Shown in pieces: positions 1-8,355 of a DNA stretch of 64,000 bases (positions within the stretch are counted from its first letter, which is position 1; each line of letters begins with the position of its first letter). The position numbers and the translations under genes were made by a program. Origin of the DNA: NVTR01 sp036479015. GTDB lineage: Bacteria; Pseudomonadota; Alphaproteobacteria; Rhodobacterales; Rhodobacteraceae. The stretch spans positions 46,323-110,322 of the forward strand of contig JAZGFB010000040.1 in the NCBI GenBank assembly GCA_036479015.1. Reading direction: 5' to 3'. Under the pieces are notes generated by a model. That model had not been told where the DNA came from, ran no database searches, and saw nothing but the letters and a program-made list of their open reading frames with translations.

Positions 1-300
1 AACCATATTTATGCCTTCGGTGGTGCCAGAGTTCAGGACAATTTCGTTTTCAGACGCCGCCCCCAAAAATCTGGCGACAGTACCACGCACGGCTTCATAT
101 TTATCTGTGGCAAGGTTTGACAGATAATGCAGCCCCCGATGCACATTCGCATATTCATTTGAATAGGTATTTGTAATGGCATCAATAACAATCTGGGGTT
201 TTTGTGCTGAAGCCCCATTATCAAGATAAACCAGCGGTTTTCCATTTACTTTACGGGACAGAATTGGAAAATCCCGGCGAATTTCGTCGATGTTTAGCAC
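1..300 (-). CDS. sufS: Cysteine desulfurase SufS, N-terminal part (cut by window edge)
   Basis: These 100 codons are the N-terminus of a group II cysteine desulfurase, the PLP enzyme that takes sulfur from cysteine for SUF Fe-S cluster assembly. Reading starts at a GTG directly after the TAA of the upstream Yip1 gene. The N-terminal SufS signature DIxxxFPIL...VYLDNGASAQKP is visible, followed by YANVHRGLHYLS and NSGTTEGINMV, which shape the PLP pocket. The PLP lysine and active-site cysteine lie outside the window on the left. It is the last gene seen of the minus-strand suf operon. The family call is firm; the C-terminal part cannot be checked. Confidence 0.93.
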   Translation of the reverse strand, partial: MLNIDEIRRDFPILSRKVNGKPLVYLDNGASAQKPQIVIDAITNTYSNEYANVHRGLHYLSNLATDKYEAVRGTVARFLGAASENEIVLNSGTTEGINMV

Positions 301-894
301 TTATAGAACCCCTTCAATATCAATGCCCAAAGCCTTTAAAACCGCCCCAAGTATCGAGGCAAAGACAACCAAGACCACCAGCATTGATAAAAACACCCCC
401 GGCAATGACTTAAATCCATGCAACGCGGATATGAATACCGTCAATAACACGAGCACCAACACCACCCCCGCCAGCCCAATCAGAAACGCGATCACGGGGC
501 TGATAAAAATGAAAATTACTTGCAGAATTTGCAAGGAAACCAGCACAAACTGCATCCAGGCTACCAACAGTATCGTCTCATCCAATGTACCGGTTCCCCC
601 GGCCCAGGATCCAACCAACTGGATCGCGAAGACCAGGGTGAACATTGTTGTGATTTGCAAAAAGAACAGCCCGAACGGCCCGGATTTAGAAGGTAAATCG
701 ATGGTGTTTTCACTGGTCAAATTGATGGCATAATACGATAAATAGGACAATACGGCACTTAAAGCTGCGACCAGAATAAGCGCTTGCCAGCGCTGCTGCC
801 GCGGCATCTGGATGTCTTTGACGTTATGGGCCATCTGACGCGGAGCAAGCAGGGTTTCATATGCTGCTTTGAAAAGGCTCAATATCAGCTGCAT
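301..894 (-). CDS. Yip1-domain membrane protein (first copy upstream of sufS)
   Basis: This is an integral membrane protein of about 197 residues with about five hydrophobic helices, resembling the bacterial Yip1 (PF04893) family. Its stop abuts the sufS start. The ATG at 894 overlaps the stop of the preceding Yip1 gene by one base, and a GTG one codon upstream is the alternative start. A tract of small polar and charged residues (SENTIDLPSKSG) separates the helices. Two Yip1 genes sit between sufD and sufS, so they are co-transcribed with Fe-S assembly. No role in Fe-S biogenesis is established for this family as far as I know, and function is unassigned. Confidence 0.8.
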   Translation of the reverse strand: MQLILSLFKAAYETLLAPRQMAHNVKDIQMPRQQRWQALILVAALSAVLSYLSYYAINLTSENTIDLPSKSGPFGLFFLQITTMFTLVFAIQLVGSWAGGTGTLDETILLVAWMQFVLVSLQILQVIFIFISPVIAFLIGLAGVVLVLVLLTVFISALHGFKSLPGVFLSMLVVLVVFASILGAVLKALGIDIEGVL

Positions 895-1388
895 CACTTT
901 TCAACCTGACCGTATTCTGCTTGGTAAAACGACGATGCCCAAATTATGATAAATAGCACAAGTGCAAACGCCCCGATGACCTGTTGGGCCAAACCAGCCC
1001 CGCCGTATCCAGCGGCAAACCCGTTCAATATCCAAAATGGCGTCGCCGCCAACAAAGACCAGAACAGCGCCAACCGGGCGCTGTACCAGCTGCCCCGCCC
1101 GCCAGCGATACGTGCAACGATCCGGCTTAGTGCTGCAATGACGTAAAATGCTGGTGGAACGATGAACAGCCAGCCAAACAACGCACCCACCAGTCGCAAA
1201 TTAAGCGGCATTGTGGGATCAAGTTGCGCCGCCAATGCCAGCGCGGGCAATCGTGAAATAAAGACCAGCAGACATGCCACCATTAGAAACATCAGCACAC
1301 GATCTTCACGCTGCCCATCCGCCAACAGCCGCGCCATTACTTGGCGCGGGTGCAGCCAGCTTTGGCCTATATCTGCAACAATACCCAT
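894..1388 (-). CDS. Yip1-domain membrane protein (second copy, downstream of sufD)
   Basis: This polytopic membrane protein of about 164 residues belongs to the same Yip1-like family as its neighbour. About four to five hydrophobic segments follow an N-terminal amphipathic stretch (WLHPRQVMARLL), where many alphaproteobacterial Yip1 proteins carry a similar P-R-x-hydrophobic motif. The ATG at 1388 is chosen because a GGGG box lies about 7 bases upstream and it follows the sufD stop by two bases. A longer in-frame start at 1415 would overlap sufD and has no visible ribosome site. It is translationally coupled in the suf operon. Its function is unknown. Confidence 0.78.
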   Translation of the reverse strand: MGIVADIGQSWLHPRQVMARLLADGQREDRVLMFLMVACLLVFISRLPALALAAQLDPTMPLNLRLVGALFGWLFIVPPAFYVIAALSRIVARIAGGRGSWYSARLALFWSLLAATPFWILNGFAAGYGGAGLAQQVIGAFALVLFIIIWASSFYQAEYGQVEK

Positions 1389-1390
1389 AG

Positions 1391-2677
1391 CTATCCCCGG
1401 TGGCGCTGTAACCATTGCTGCAAGCGCAGTGTCAGTTCGGCCGATATGTCCTTATCATCAACCTCATCGATGGCTTCAGCCAAAAATGCAAGAACCAACA
1501 AATCCTGCGCTTCATCCAACGGAACCCCGCGAGCACGTAGATAAAACAACGCGTCTTCATCAATTGCCCCTGTGGTTGAGCCATGTGAGCAAATGACATC
1601 ATCGGCATAGATTTCAAGCTCCGGTTTGGCAAGAAACTGGGCATTATCATGGAGCAACAGCGCCTGGCTTATCTGATAACCATCAGTTTTCTGAGCGTCT
1701 TTTTTAACTAATATCTTGCCCTGAAACACCCCAGTTGCGCCGTTGCTTAATACTTTCTTGAAAACCTGGCGACTATTGCAGTTTTGGGCATCGTGGGTGA
1801 TGAAAACCGTGTCATCATGGTGGAAATCCCCGTCCCCAATGGCCGCCCCGGCAATGCTGGCCGTCGCATTATCCCCGGTTAGGGTGATAACCGCTTCATT
1901 TCGGGTCAAGACGCCGTTCACCGTCATGGTGAAACTTTTGAACACACTTTCTGTACCAAGGCGCGCAAAAATATGCGTGAGGGCTCGGCGTTCATGGTCA
2001 CGGCCCTGGGTGCGGATATGGCGAAAGATACCGTTATCAGCCACATCAACTTCCAGTACCATATTCAACCGTGCAGCAGCCGGACCATCTTCTAGCAATG
2101 TCAGCTCGGCCCCGTCTTCTACTTTTATCAAATGGTGAATTATGGCATCCGATGTTTCAGATGTGTGCAAATATAACAACGACACAGGCTTCGCAGCCTT
2201 GCCGGTGATCCGAATGACGACGCCATCCTGTGAATATGCAGTGTTATATGCCGCCAGACTGCGCGCGACAGGCACCTGTCCATCTGCTTCAAGCACGCCA
2301 TACAGGTTTTTAGCCCAGTGAATATCCCGTTGGGTTACGTCTGACAGTAGGTCAATTTCAATGCCCTCCAGTTCCAGATCATCAGATGCAGCCTTATCAA
2401 AAACACCGTCGACAAAAACGATCTTTAGCTGATCAATTTCGCTAAAAACTGCCGCCTCTTGCGGGTTAAACACCGCCGCTTTTTCCACGCCCCCCTGACA
2501 CAGGGTGGATGGGTTGGTATATTTCCAATATTCATCACGGCGTCCGGGCAAACCAGCCGCACGTACCCTGTTTATTGCCTGTTCTCGGGCAGTTATGGCC
2601 CAGGCTGTACCCGGCGGTATCGTCAGATCCTGCAACCTTGCATCTGTATCATCACTGTTTGATTTCAGCGCGCGCAT
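1391..2677 (-). CDS. sufD: Fe-S cluster assembly protein SufD
   Basis: SufD is a scaffold subunit of the SufBCD complex, which builds Fe-S clusters in the cytoplasm. At 428 residues it has family length. The C-terminal half contains the SufB/SufD beta-helix region and the signature CSHGSTTGAIDEDALFYL, whose histidine aligns with the SufD histidine implicated in cluster assembly. A GIFRHIRTQGRDH segment precedes it. Its ATG overlaps the sufC stop by one base, so sufC and sufD are probably translationally coupled. Order in the operon is sufB, unknown membrane protein, sufC, sufD. Confidence 0.96.
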   Translation of the reverse strand: MRALKSNSDDTDARLQDLTIPPGTAWAITAREQAINRVRAAGLPGRRDEYWKYTNPSTLCQGGVEKAAVFNPQEAAVFSEIDQLKIVFVDGVFDKAASDDLELEGIEIDLLSDVTQRDIHWAKNLYGVLEADGQVPVARSLAAYNTAYSQDGVVIRITGKAAKPVSLLYLHTSETSDAIIHHLIKVEDGAELTLLEDGPAAARLNMVLEVDVADNGIFRHIRTQGRDHERRALTHIFARLGTESVFKSFTMTVNGVLTRNEAVITLTGDNATASIAGAAIGDGDFHHDDTVFITHDAQNCNSRQVFKKVLSNGATGVFQGKILVKKDAQKTDGYQISQALLLHDNAQFLAKPELEIYADDVICSHGSTTGAIDEDALFYLRARGVPLDEAQDLLVLAFLAEAIDEVDDKDISAELTLRLQQWLQRHRG

Positions 2678-3432
2678 CAGGCCACCTCTGCCAAAATATC
2701 GGAATATCCGTTGGTCTCAACCTCAAGGGCAAGCTCTGGCCCGCCAGTTTTTACCATGCGGCCATTAGCCATAATATGTACCACGTCTGGTTTAATATGG
2801 TCCAGCAGGCGCTGATAATGGGTGATCACCAAAAATGAACGCCCGGCACTACGCAGGGCGTTAACACCCTTGGCAACCAGTTTCATGGCGTCCACATCCA
2901 GGCCGCTATCTGTTTCATCAAGAATGCACATTTTTGGCTCTAACATAGCCATTTGTAGTATTTCGTTTCGCTTCTTTTCACCGCCGGAAAATCCAACATT
3001 GACCGGGCGCTTTAACATTTCCGCATCAATATTCAGATCCGCGGCCTTGGCACGCACTTCCTTCAGGAATTCAGCACCTGTTAGTTCTGCCTGGCCGCGT
3101 GCCTTACGCTGAGCATTTACCGCAGTGCGCAGAAATGTCATATTGCCCACCCCCGGAATTTCGACCGGATACTGAAACGCCAGGAACAACCCGGCAGCTG
3201 CACGTTCCTCAGGATCAATGCTAAGCAGATCCAAGCCATCAATATGTGCAGACCCTTGGGTAACCTCATATCCACCCTTGCCAGACAGGACATAGGACAG
3301 TGTCGATTTCCCTGACCCGTTTGGGCCCATAATGGCATGGACTTTACCGGCTTCAATCGTCAAGTCGACGCCCTTTAATATTTGCTTGTCCTCATCTTCC
3401 AGTTTGACGTGAAGGTTTTTTATTTCCAGCAT
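2677..3432 (-). CDS. sufC: Fe-S assembly ATPase SufC
   Basis: SufC is the ABC-type ATPase of the SufBCD scaffold. The 251-residue protein shows Walker A GPNGSGKST at residues 36-44, the SufC-type signature FSGGEKKRNEILQ near 148-160, Walker B CILDETDSGLDV at 169-180 and the switch histidine at 205. The ATG at 3432 is preferred because AGG lies 9 bases upstream and family members begin with MLEIKNLHV. A longer reading to 3495 would add 21 non-conserved residues. About 200 bases separate it from the unknown membrane gene upstream, enough for an internal promoter. Confidence 0.97.
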   Translation of the reverse strand: MLEIKNLHVKLEDEDKQILKGVDLTIEAGKVHAIMGPNGSGKSTLSYVLSGKGGYEVTQGSAHIDGLDLLSIDPEERAAAGLFLAFQYPVEIPGVGNMTFLRTAVNAQRKARGQAELTGAEFLKEVRAKAADLNIDAEMLKRPVNVGFSGGEKKRNEILQMAMLEPKMCILDETDSGLDVDAMKLVAKGVNALRSAGRSFLVITHYQRLLDHIKPDVVHIMANGRMVKTGGPELALEVETNGYSDILAEVA

Positions 3433-3633
3433 TTGTTTACCTATCTGCATAGTATGACTGTCCGCATGCGAATGCGCACGGATCAGATGTTTCAATTATT
3501 TGTGAATTTTGGGGCCCGTATATGGTACAATTGGCAGGCAAATTGGTGCTACAGAATTGCCAATAGCAGGCATGATGATGCGGGCCGTGCGCTTTATTGT
3601 ACTGTGCGTTGGAAAAGTAGGGTTGCGCAGTCT

Positions 3634-4230
3634 TTAGCGCACCTCGACTGGCACCTGGTTGGTCGATGTGGCTTGATCGGATAGGTCGTATGACGTTCCG
3701 GCAACCAAAATCGAAAGTGGTGTCGTGCCGGTTATGATTTGACTGACCCATTGAACCGAATAAATTCGTTCGAACAGTCCCGGCACCAAATGAACGGCAT
3801 TGTGCATCAGCAGAACTGTCGCGACCACGCCCACCAGCTTTGATATCCCGTGGACTTTTGTTTTGATCCGGAAAACCATGCGCAGAATTATCGCTGCTGT
3901 AATAGCCAGAACGATATCCACCGCCATTAATAGGTCGGCGTCCGGACCAATTATTGTGCCCCCCGTTAGCCGAAAACGTACGTATCGTGCTAATATGACG
4001 GCACCGGCACCGATGAGCAGGCCGGTAACCAGCGATACTAGAAAACCTGGGCCGGGTCTGTTTTGATCTGCGGACGTATCCTGCAAAGTTGTCCTGGTTT
4101 CGTAGCGCTTGCGTCTTTGGGATGATTCTTTCACCCCGGCATACATCTGAGTCGTGGTATTCGCTCCGCCAGCGGCCACCTTTTTCAAGCGGTCCTGAAA
4201 CTGCTTTTTCCGCATTCCGTCTGCAAACAT
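3634..4230 (-). CDS. Unknown membrane protein encoded between sufB and sufC
   Basis: I do not recognise this family by domain. The protein of about 198 residues has a basic soluble N-terminus (about 65 residues, rich in K, R, Q and T) followed by about four hydrophobic segments (FLVSLVTGLLIGAGAVIL, LLMAVDIVLAITAAIIL, LVGVVATVLLM and a final one), ending in a polar tail. A gene of unknown function in this position is, from memory, common in Rhodobacteraceae suf operons. The ATG at 4230 is chosen; a GTG at 4254 is an alternative. Co-orientation in the operon suggests co-expression with sufBCD, but a role in Fe-S assembly is only inferred from location. Confidence 0.72.
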   Translation of the reverse strand: MFADGMRKKQFQDRLKKVAAGGANTTTQMYAGVKESSQRRKRYETRTTLQDTSADQNRPGPGFLVSLVTGLLIGAGAVILARYVRFRLTGGTIIGPDADLLMAVDIVLAITAAIILRMVFRIKTKVHGISKLVGVVATVLLMHNAVHLVPGLFERIYSVQWVSQIITGTTPLSILVAGTSYDLSDQATSTNQVPVEVR

Positions 4231-4437
4231 AGTCCCGATCCCACTGACTTCCACAGACTGTGCTTAGGTCATGTTTTTGGCGAAATTTGGGCGTAGACGG
4301 CACGATTTTTCGGCTTACACTAGTATAGGGTAAGAATTGCGTAGCCTGAATTGCGCACTGAACATGACCTGGCGAGACAATTATCCCCACTTGCGAACGA
4401 CAGGTATCGCTGCCCAATTCGATATCGATGCGAGTGT

Positions 4438-5955
4438 TCACCCGACCGATCCTTCAAGCGAAATCGCCACCAACTGTTGCGCTTCCATGGCGAATTCCAT
4501 CGGCAATGCTTGCAACACTTCCTTAGCGAACCCATTAACGATCAGCGCCAATGCCGCTTCTTCGTCAATGCCGCGCTGGCGGCAATAAAACAGTTGCTCA
4601 TCATCAACCTTGGACGTCGTTGCTTCATGCTCGACTCGGCTGGAATTGTTGCGAACTTCAATATACGGAACCGTGTGAGCGCCGCATTTGTCACCAATTA
4701 GCAAGCTGTCACATTGGGTGTAGTTCCGGCTATTACTGGCTTTGGGATGCATAGACACAAGCCCACGATACGTATTTTGCGCCCGGCCAGCGCTGATGCC
4801 CTTTGACACGATCCGGCTTTTGGTATTTTTGCCCAAATGCACCATTTTTGTGCCGGTGTCGGCCTGTTGCATATTGTTGGCGATGGCAATGGAATAAAAC
4901 TCGCCCTGGCTGTCATCGCCACGCAAAATACAGGACGGGTATTTCCAGGTCACGGCTGAACCGGTTTCCACCTGTGTCCACATCACCTTTGAACGATCCC
5001 CACGACAATCGGCACGTTTGGTCACAAAATTATAGATACCACCAACGCCGTTTTCGTCGCCGGGATACCAGTTTTGCACAGTGGAATATTTGACTTCCGC
5101 ATCTTCCAGCAGAACAATTTCCACCACAGCTGCATGCAGCTGATTGGTGTCTCGCTGCGGCGCTGTGCACCCTTCTAGATAGGATACATAGGAACCTTTG
5201 TCGGCAATGATCAATGTGCGTTCAAACTGGCCGGTATTTTCAGCGTTAATACGAAAATAGGTGCTTAGTTCCATCGGGCATCGCACGCCGGGGGGAATAT
5301 AGACAAATGACCCGGCAGAAAATACCGCAGAGTTCAGTGTGGCAAAAAAATTATCTGACGCCGGCACCACTGATCCCAGGTATTTTTTAACCAGTTCAGG
5401 GTGGTTTTCGATGGCCTCCCCTATGGAGCAAAATATGACCCCTGCCTTGGCCAGCTCATCTTTGAAGGTAGTGCCCAATGAGACGCTGTCAAAAACCGCA
5501 TCCACCGCGACTTTGCGCCCCTCAGATGGGGCCGTATCAGCACCCTCAACCCCTGCTAGGATCATTTGCTCTTTAAGAGGAATGCCTAGTTTTTTGTAAG
5601 TTTCCAGAAGCTTAGGGTCAACATCATCAATTGATTTTGGCTTTTCAACCATACTTTTCGGTTGAGCATAATAGTACAAGTCTTGATAGTCTATTTTTGG
5701 GTAATCAACCATGGCCCAGGTCGGTTCTTCCAGTTGCTTCCAGCGTGCAAATGCAGACAGGCGCCAGTCGGTCATCCAGTCAGGTTCGCCGTTTTTCTCA
5801 GAGATGAGGCGCACAATATTTTCGTCAATACCCTTGGGTACATAGTCCATCTCAATGTCAGTTTCCCAGCCATGCTTATAGACCCCCGAAATTGACCGGA
5901 CCGCGTCGACCGTTTCCTGATCAACGCCATCTTTGACTTTCATATCTTCGCTCAT
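4438..5955 (-). CDS. sufB: Fe-S cluster assembly protein SufB
   Basis: SufB is the main scaffold of SufBCD, on which the nascent Fe-S cluster is built. The product of about 505 residues carries the SufB N-terminal region (VYKHGWETDIEMDYVPKG), the GVRCPMELSTYFRIN segment and the C-terminal conserved CDSLLIGDKCGAHTVPYIEV, which holds the cysteine implicated in cluster binding. The ATG at 5955 is preferred because AGGAAG lies 6 bases upstream. In-frame starts at 5961 and 5985 (a GTG overlapping the desulfurase stop) are poorer. It follows the NifS-type desulfurase gene with tight spacing. Confidence 0.96.
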   Translation of the reverse strand: MSEDMKVKDGVDQETVDAVRSISGVYKHGWETDIEMDYVPKGIDENIVRLISEKNGEPDWMTDWRLSAFARWKQLEEPTWAMVDYPKIDYQDLYYYAQPKSMVEKPKSIDDVDPKLLETYKKLGIPLKEQMILAGVEGADTAPSEGRKVAVDAVFDSVSLGTTFKDELAKAGVIFCSIGEAIENHPELVKKYLGSVVPASDNFFATLNSAVFSAGSFVYIPPGVRCPMELSTYFRINAENTGQFERTLIIADKGSYVSYLEGCTAPQRDTNQLHAAVVEIVLLEDAEVKYSTVQNWYPGDENGVGGIYNFVTKRADCRGDRSKVMWTQVETGSAVTWKYPSCILRGDDSQGEFYSIAIANNMQQADTGTKMVHLGKNTKSRIVSKGISAGRAQNTYRGLVSMHPKASNSRNYTQCDSLLIGDKCGAHTVPYIEVRNNSSRVEHEATTSKVDDEQLFYCRQRGIDEEAALALIVNGFAKEVLQALPMEFAMEAQQLVAISLEGSVG

Positions 5956-5981
5956 TGACATCTTCCTGTTCGCTTTCTTTG

Positions 5982-7028
5982 TCACGCCGCCTTAGCAACG
6001 TACCGCTTTTGTGCCTGAGCCCAGGCATCTGCAAATTTCATAACTTCTGCCTCGGTCGTGTCTGGCCCCAGCGACACTCGGATGGCGCATTGGCTGGCCT
6101 GGGCAGATACCCCCATAGCCTGTAAAACTAAGCTGGGTTTAACTTTACCGCTGGAACAGGCCGAACCGGCGGATATTGAAAAACCAGCAAGGTCCAAGGC
6201 CATGACTTGCGTTTCGCCCTTCCAATCTGGGGTTATTATACAGCTGGTATTGGGCAACCTGTTGGCCTGATCACCAATCACTCTGGCGCTGGGAACACTT
6301 GTTAACATCGCCGCTTCCATACGATCGCGAAGCACTTTCACCTGCTCCCAAATCCCATCCTTTACATCCTTGACCGCAGATTGCGCTGCCGCCCCAAACC
6401 CGGCAATTCCGATTAGGTTTTCGGTCCCTGACCGGCGCCCCATTTCCTGACCACCACCCCTGTTGCGTGCGACAACATCTAATCCCTTTTTCAGCACCAG
6501 CGCCCCAACCCCTGTTGGTCCGCCAAATTTATGGGCCGATATCACGGCCATTTCGCATCCAAGGCTGTCAAAATCTAGCGGAATTTTGCCAAATGCCTGG
6601 GTTGCATCGCAGACGGCAAGCCCCAGTGGCAGATGTTGCACAATACCGGTTTCACCATTCGCCATCTGCACGCAATTTTTGGCTGGTTCCGGGGCTAATA
6701 TCTGACCAGCTGCATCCGTGATCAGGTTCTGCGTACACCACGCCAAAACCGCGTCATGTTCAACGGGGCTGCATGTCAAATTACGGCCCGCCAGCGCAAT
6801 CGCTGCTGCCTCAGTCGCGCCCGAGGTAAATACAACATCCCCATTGCTGACTCCAAATGCGTCCGAAACCTGTTTGCGGGCAGTTTCAACCAGATTTTTG
6901 GCCGCCCTACCTGCCCCATGCACAGAGGACGGATTGCCAACCACGTCAGTGGCCCTGATGATCGCAGCCTTCGCTGCCGCACATAGCGGCGCTGATGCAT
7001 TCCAATCTAGGTAGACCCGGCCAGACAT
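5982..7028 (-). CDS. NifS/IscS-type cysteine desulfurase, second desulfurase of the suf operon
   Basis: This PLP enzyme releases sulfur from cysteine as a persulfide. The 348-residue protein has the class V aminotransferase fold features: TSGATEAAAIAL around residue 68-79, PLP lysine 167 in SAHKFGGPTG, the GRRSGTEN motif near 198, and catalytic Cys291 in GSACSSGKVKPS. It belongs to the IscS/NifS group, unlike the SufS-type enzyme at the left edge, so the operon encodes two desulfurases. The start at 7028 has AAGGAA 8 bases upstream. It lies between iscR and sufB. Its partner acceptor protein (IscU or SufE type) is not in the window. Confidence 0.93.
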   Translation of the reverse strand: MSGRVYLDWNASAPLCAAAKAAIIRATDVVGNPSSVHGAGRAAKNLVETARKQVSDAFGVSNGDVVFTSGATEAAAIALAGRNLTCSPVEHDAVLAWCTQNLITDAAGQILAPEPAKNCVQMANGETGIVQHLPLGLAVCDATQAFGKIPLDFDSLGCEMAVISAHKFGGPTGVGALVLKKGLDVVARNRGGGQEMGRRSGTENLIGIAGFGAAAQSAVKDVKDGIWEQVKVLRDRMEAAMLTSVPSARVIGDQANRLPNTSCIITPDWKGETQVMALDLAGFSISAGSACSSGKVKPSLVLQAMGVSAQASQCAIRVSLGPDTTEAEVMKFADAWAQAQKRYVAKAA

Positions 7029-7076
7029 TAATTGCGTTCCTTATTTTTCATGGTATTTTTAATATGATCCGAAAAA

Positions 7077-7541
7077 TTATGCTGGCTGATCCATAAGCTC
7101 AAACAAATCAGGCACAGCAGGGCACGGTACCAATTCGTTTTTGATCACATCAGCCAGGCTGGTTTTCTGCAAAAAGACATAAACGTTTGCAGACAAACAT
7201 TCCCATAGCCGATTGGTCATTGACTGCGCCCTTGTGCCAGAAGCCCCGCCTGACACACCGCCACCGGAATGCATCGCCGATACCGTCTCTTCAACTGAAT
7301 CCAAAATTGCAGAAACGCTTATATCCGCTGCTGGTTTTGCTAGACGATAACCACCACCGGGACCGCGAACAGATAAAACCAACCCGGACCGGCGCAGTTT
7401 TACAAACAGTTGCTCAAGATAGGGCAGCGAAATATCCTGCCGTTTCGAAATCTCACCAAGCGAAGACAGTCCATCCGCGGGTTGGGTGGCCAAATCAGCC
7501 AACGCAACCATTGCATAACGGCCTTTGGTACTCAGCTTCAT
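7077..7541 (-). CDS. iscR: Rrf2-family Fe-S operon regulator IscR
   Basis: The first gene of the suf operon encodes a 154-residue Rrf2 winged-helix repressor. The N-terminus MKLSTKGRYAMVALADLA and the helix-turn-helix/wing SVRGPGGGYRLAKP are typical of IscR. Classical IscR binds a [2Fe-2S] cluster with three cysteines between about residues 92 and 104. Here that stretch is Gly/Ser-rich (HSGGGVSGGASG) and has none; the only cysteines are Cys115 and Cys140. Reduced-cysteine IscR is described for Rhodobacteraceae, from memory. The ATG has AAGGGA about 7 bases upstream. It probably controls its own operon together with an Irr-type site upstream. Confidence 0.93.
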   Translation of the reverse strand: MKLSTKGRYAMVALADLATQPADGLSSLGEISKRQDISLPYLEQLFVKLRRSGLVLSVRGPGGGYRLAKPAADISVSAILDSVEETVSAMHSGGGVSGGASGTRAQSMTNRLWECLSANVYVFLQKTSLADVIKNELVPCPAVPDLFELMDQPA

Positions 7542-7624
7542 TTCTGAAATCCCTTAATTTTGTTGACGGCAGGCAGCAGTTTCATTACGCCACGGTAGAC
7601 TAAAAGCCGCCGCCAAATGGCAAA

Positions 7625-7641
7625 CTTAGAATTGTTCTAAG
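7625..7641 (-). promoter_or_regulatory. Irr/ICE-like palindromic operator upstream of iscR-suf
   Basis: A perfect inverted repeat CTTAGAA-TTG-TTCTAAG lies 84-100 bases upstream of the iscR start. It closely matches the iron-control element recognised by Irr in alphaproteobacteria, with TTAGAA half sites separated by three bases. On the minus strand it is followed directly by TTTGCCA, a possible -35 region. Iron- and heme-dependent control of suf through Irr is established for several alphaproteobacteria. That this copy is bound is inference. Confidence 0.65.
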
Positions 7642-7701
7642 GTGTCTGAGTGAATTCGTCAAGAATTCGAAATGACATCTTGACCCAGCACAGAGTATGC
7701 A

Positions 7702-8355
7702 ATGCCCGAAGTAATATTCCCTGGCCCAGAAGGCCGCCTTGAAGGACGTTACCATCCCCAAAAAACCAAAGATGCGCCGCTTGCAATAATTTTGCACCCG
7801 CACCCACAGTTTGGCGGTACGATGAACAACCGCGTTGTTTATAATATGCACTATGCGTTTCACAATATGGGCTTCACCGTATTGCGGTTCAATTTTCGTG
7901 GTGTGGGCCGCAGCCAGGGTGAATATGATCAGGGTGTCGGTGAATTGTCTGATGCGGCCTCGGCGCTGGATTATCTGCAGTCAATGAACCAAAACTCTAA
8001 ACATTGTTGGGTGGCCGGGTTTTCATTTGGGGCATGGATCGGCATGCAATTGTTGATGCGCCGCCCTGAAATTACCGGGTTCATATCTGCCTCACCTCCG
8101 GCCAACATGTATGACTTTTCATTCCTGGCCCCCTGCCCGGCCTCTGGCCTGATCATCAACGGAACCTCAGACCGAGTTGCCCCGCCAAAAGATACCGAGA
8201 TTTTGGTCGACAAATTGCATGAGCAAAAAGGCATCACCATCACCCATCAGGAAATTGAAGGTGCCGGTCATTTCTTTGAAGACCCGCATATGGAAACCAT
8301 GATCGGTAATGTAGACACTTATGTGCGCCGCCGGCTGACGGAAACCACCCGTTGA
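7702..8355 (+). CDS. Alpha/beta hydrolase (dienelactone-hydrolase-like)
   Basis: This is a 217-residue alpha/beta hydrolase of the small bacterial group with the N-terminal motif HPHPQFGGTMNN, then RFNFRGVGRSQG, then the nucleophile elbow GFSFGAW (Ser about residue 108). The Asp of NGTSDRVAP and the His of GAGHFF complete a plausible triad. Proteins of this group are annotated as serine hydrolases without a defined substrate. The stop overlaps the TTG start of the HD-domain gene, so the two are probably co-translated. It diverges from iscR. Confidence 0.85.
   Translation: MPEVIFPGPEGRLEGRYHPQKTKDAPLAIILHPHPQFGGTMNNRVVYNMHYAFHNMGFTVLRFNFRGVGRSQGEYDQGVGELSDAASALDYLQSMNQNSKHCWVAGFSFGAWIGMQLLMRRPEITGFISASPPANMYDFSFLAPCPASGLIINGTSDRVAPPKDTEILVDKLHEQKGITITHQEIEGAGHFFEDPHMETMIGNVDTYVRRRLTETTR

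Noticed and set aside
2677..3495. A sufC start at 3495
   Set aside because: The extra 21 residues (MKHLIRAHSHADSH...) are not family-like; the ATG at 3432 has a ribosome site and gives the normal SufC N-terminus.
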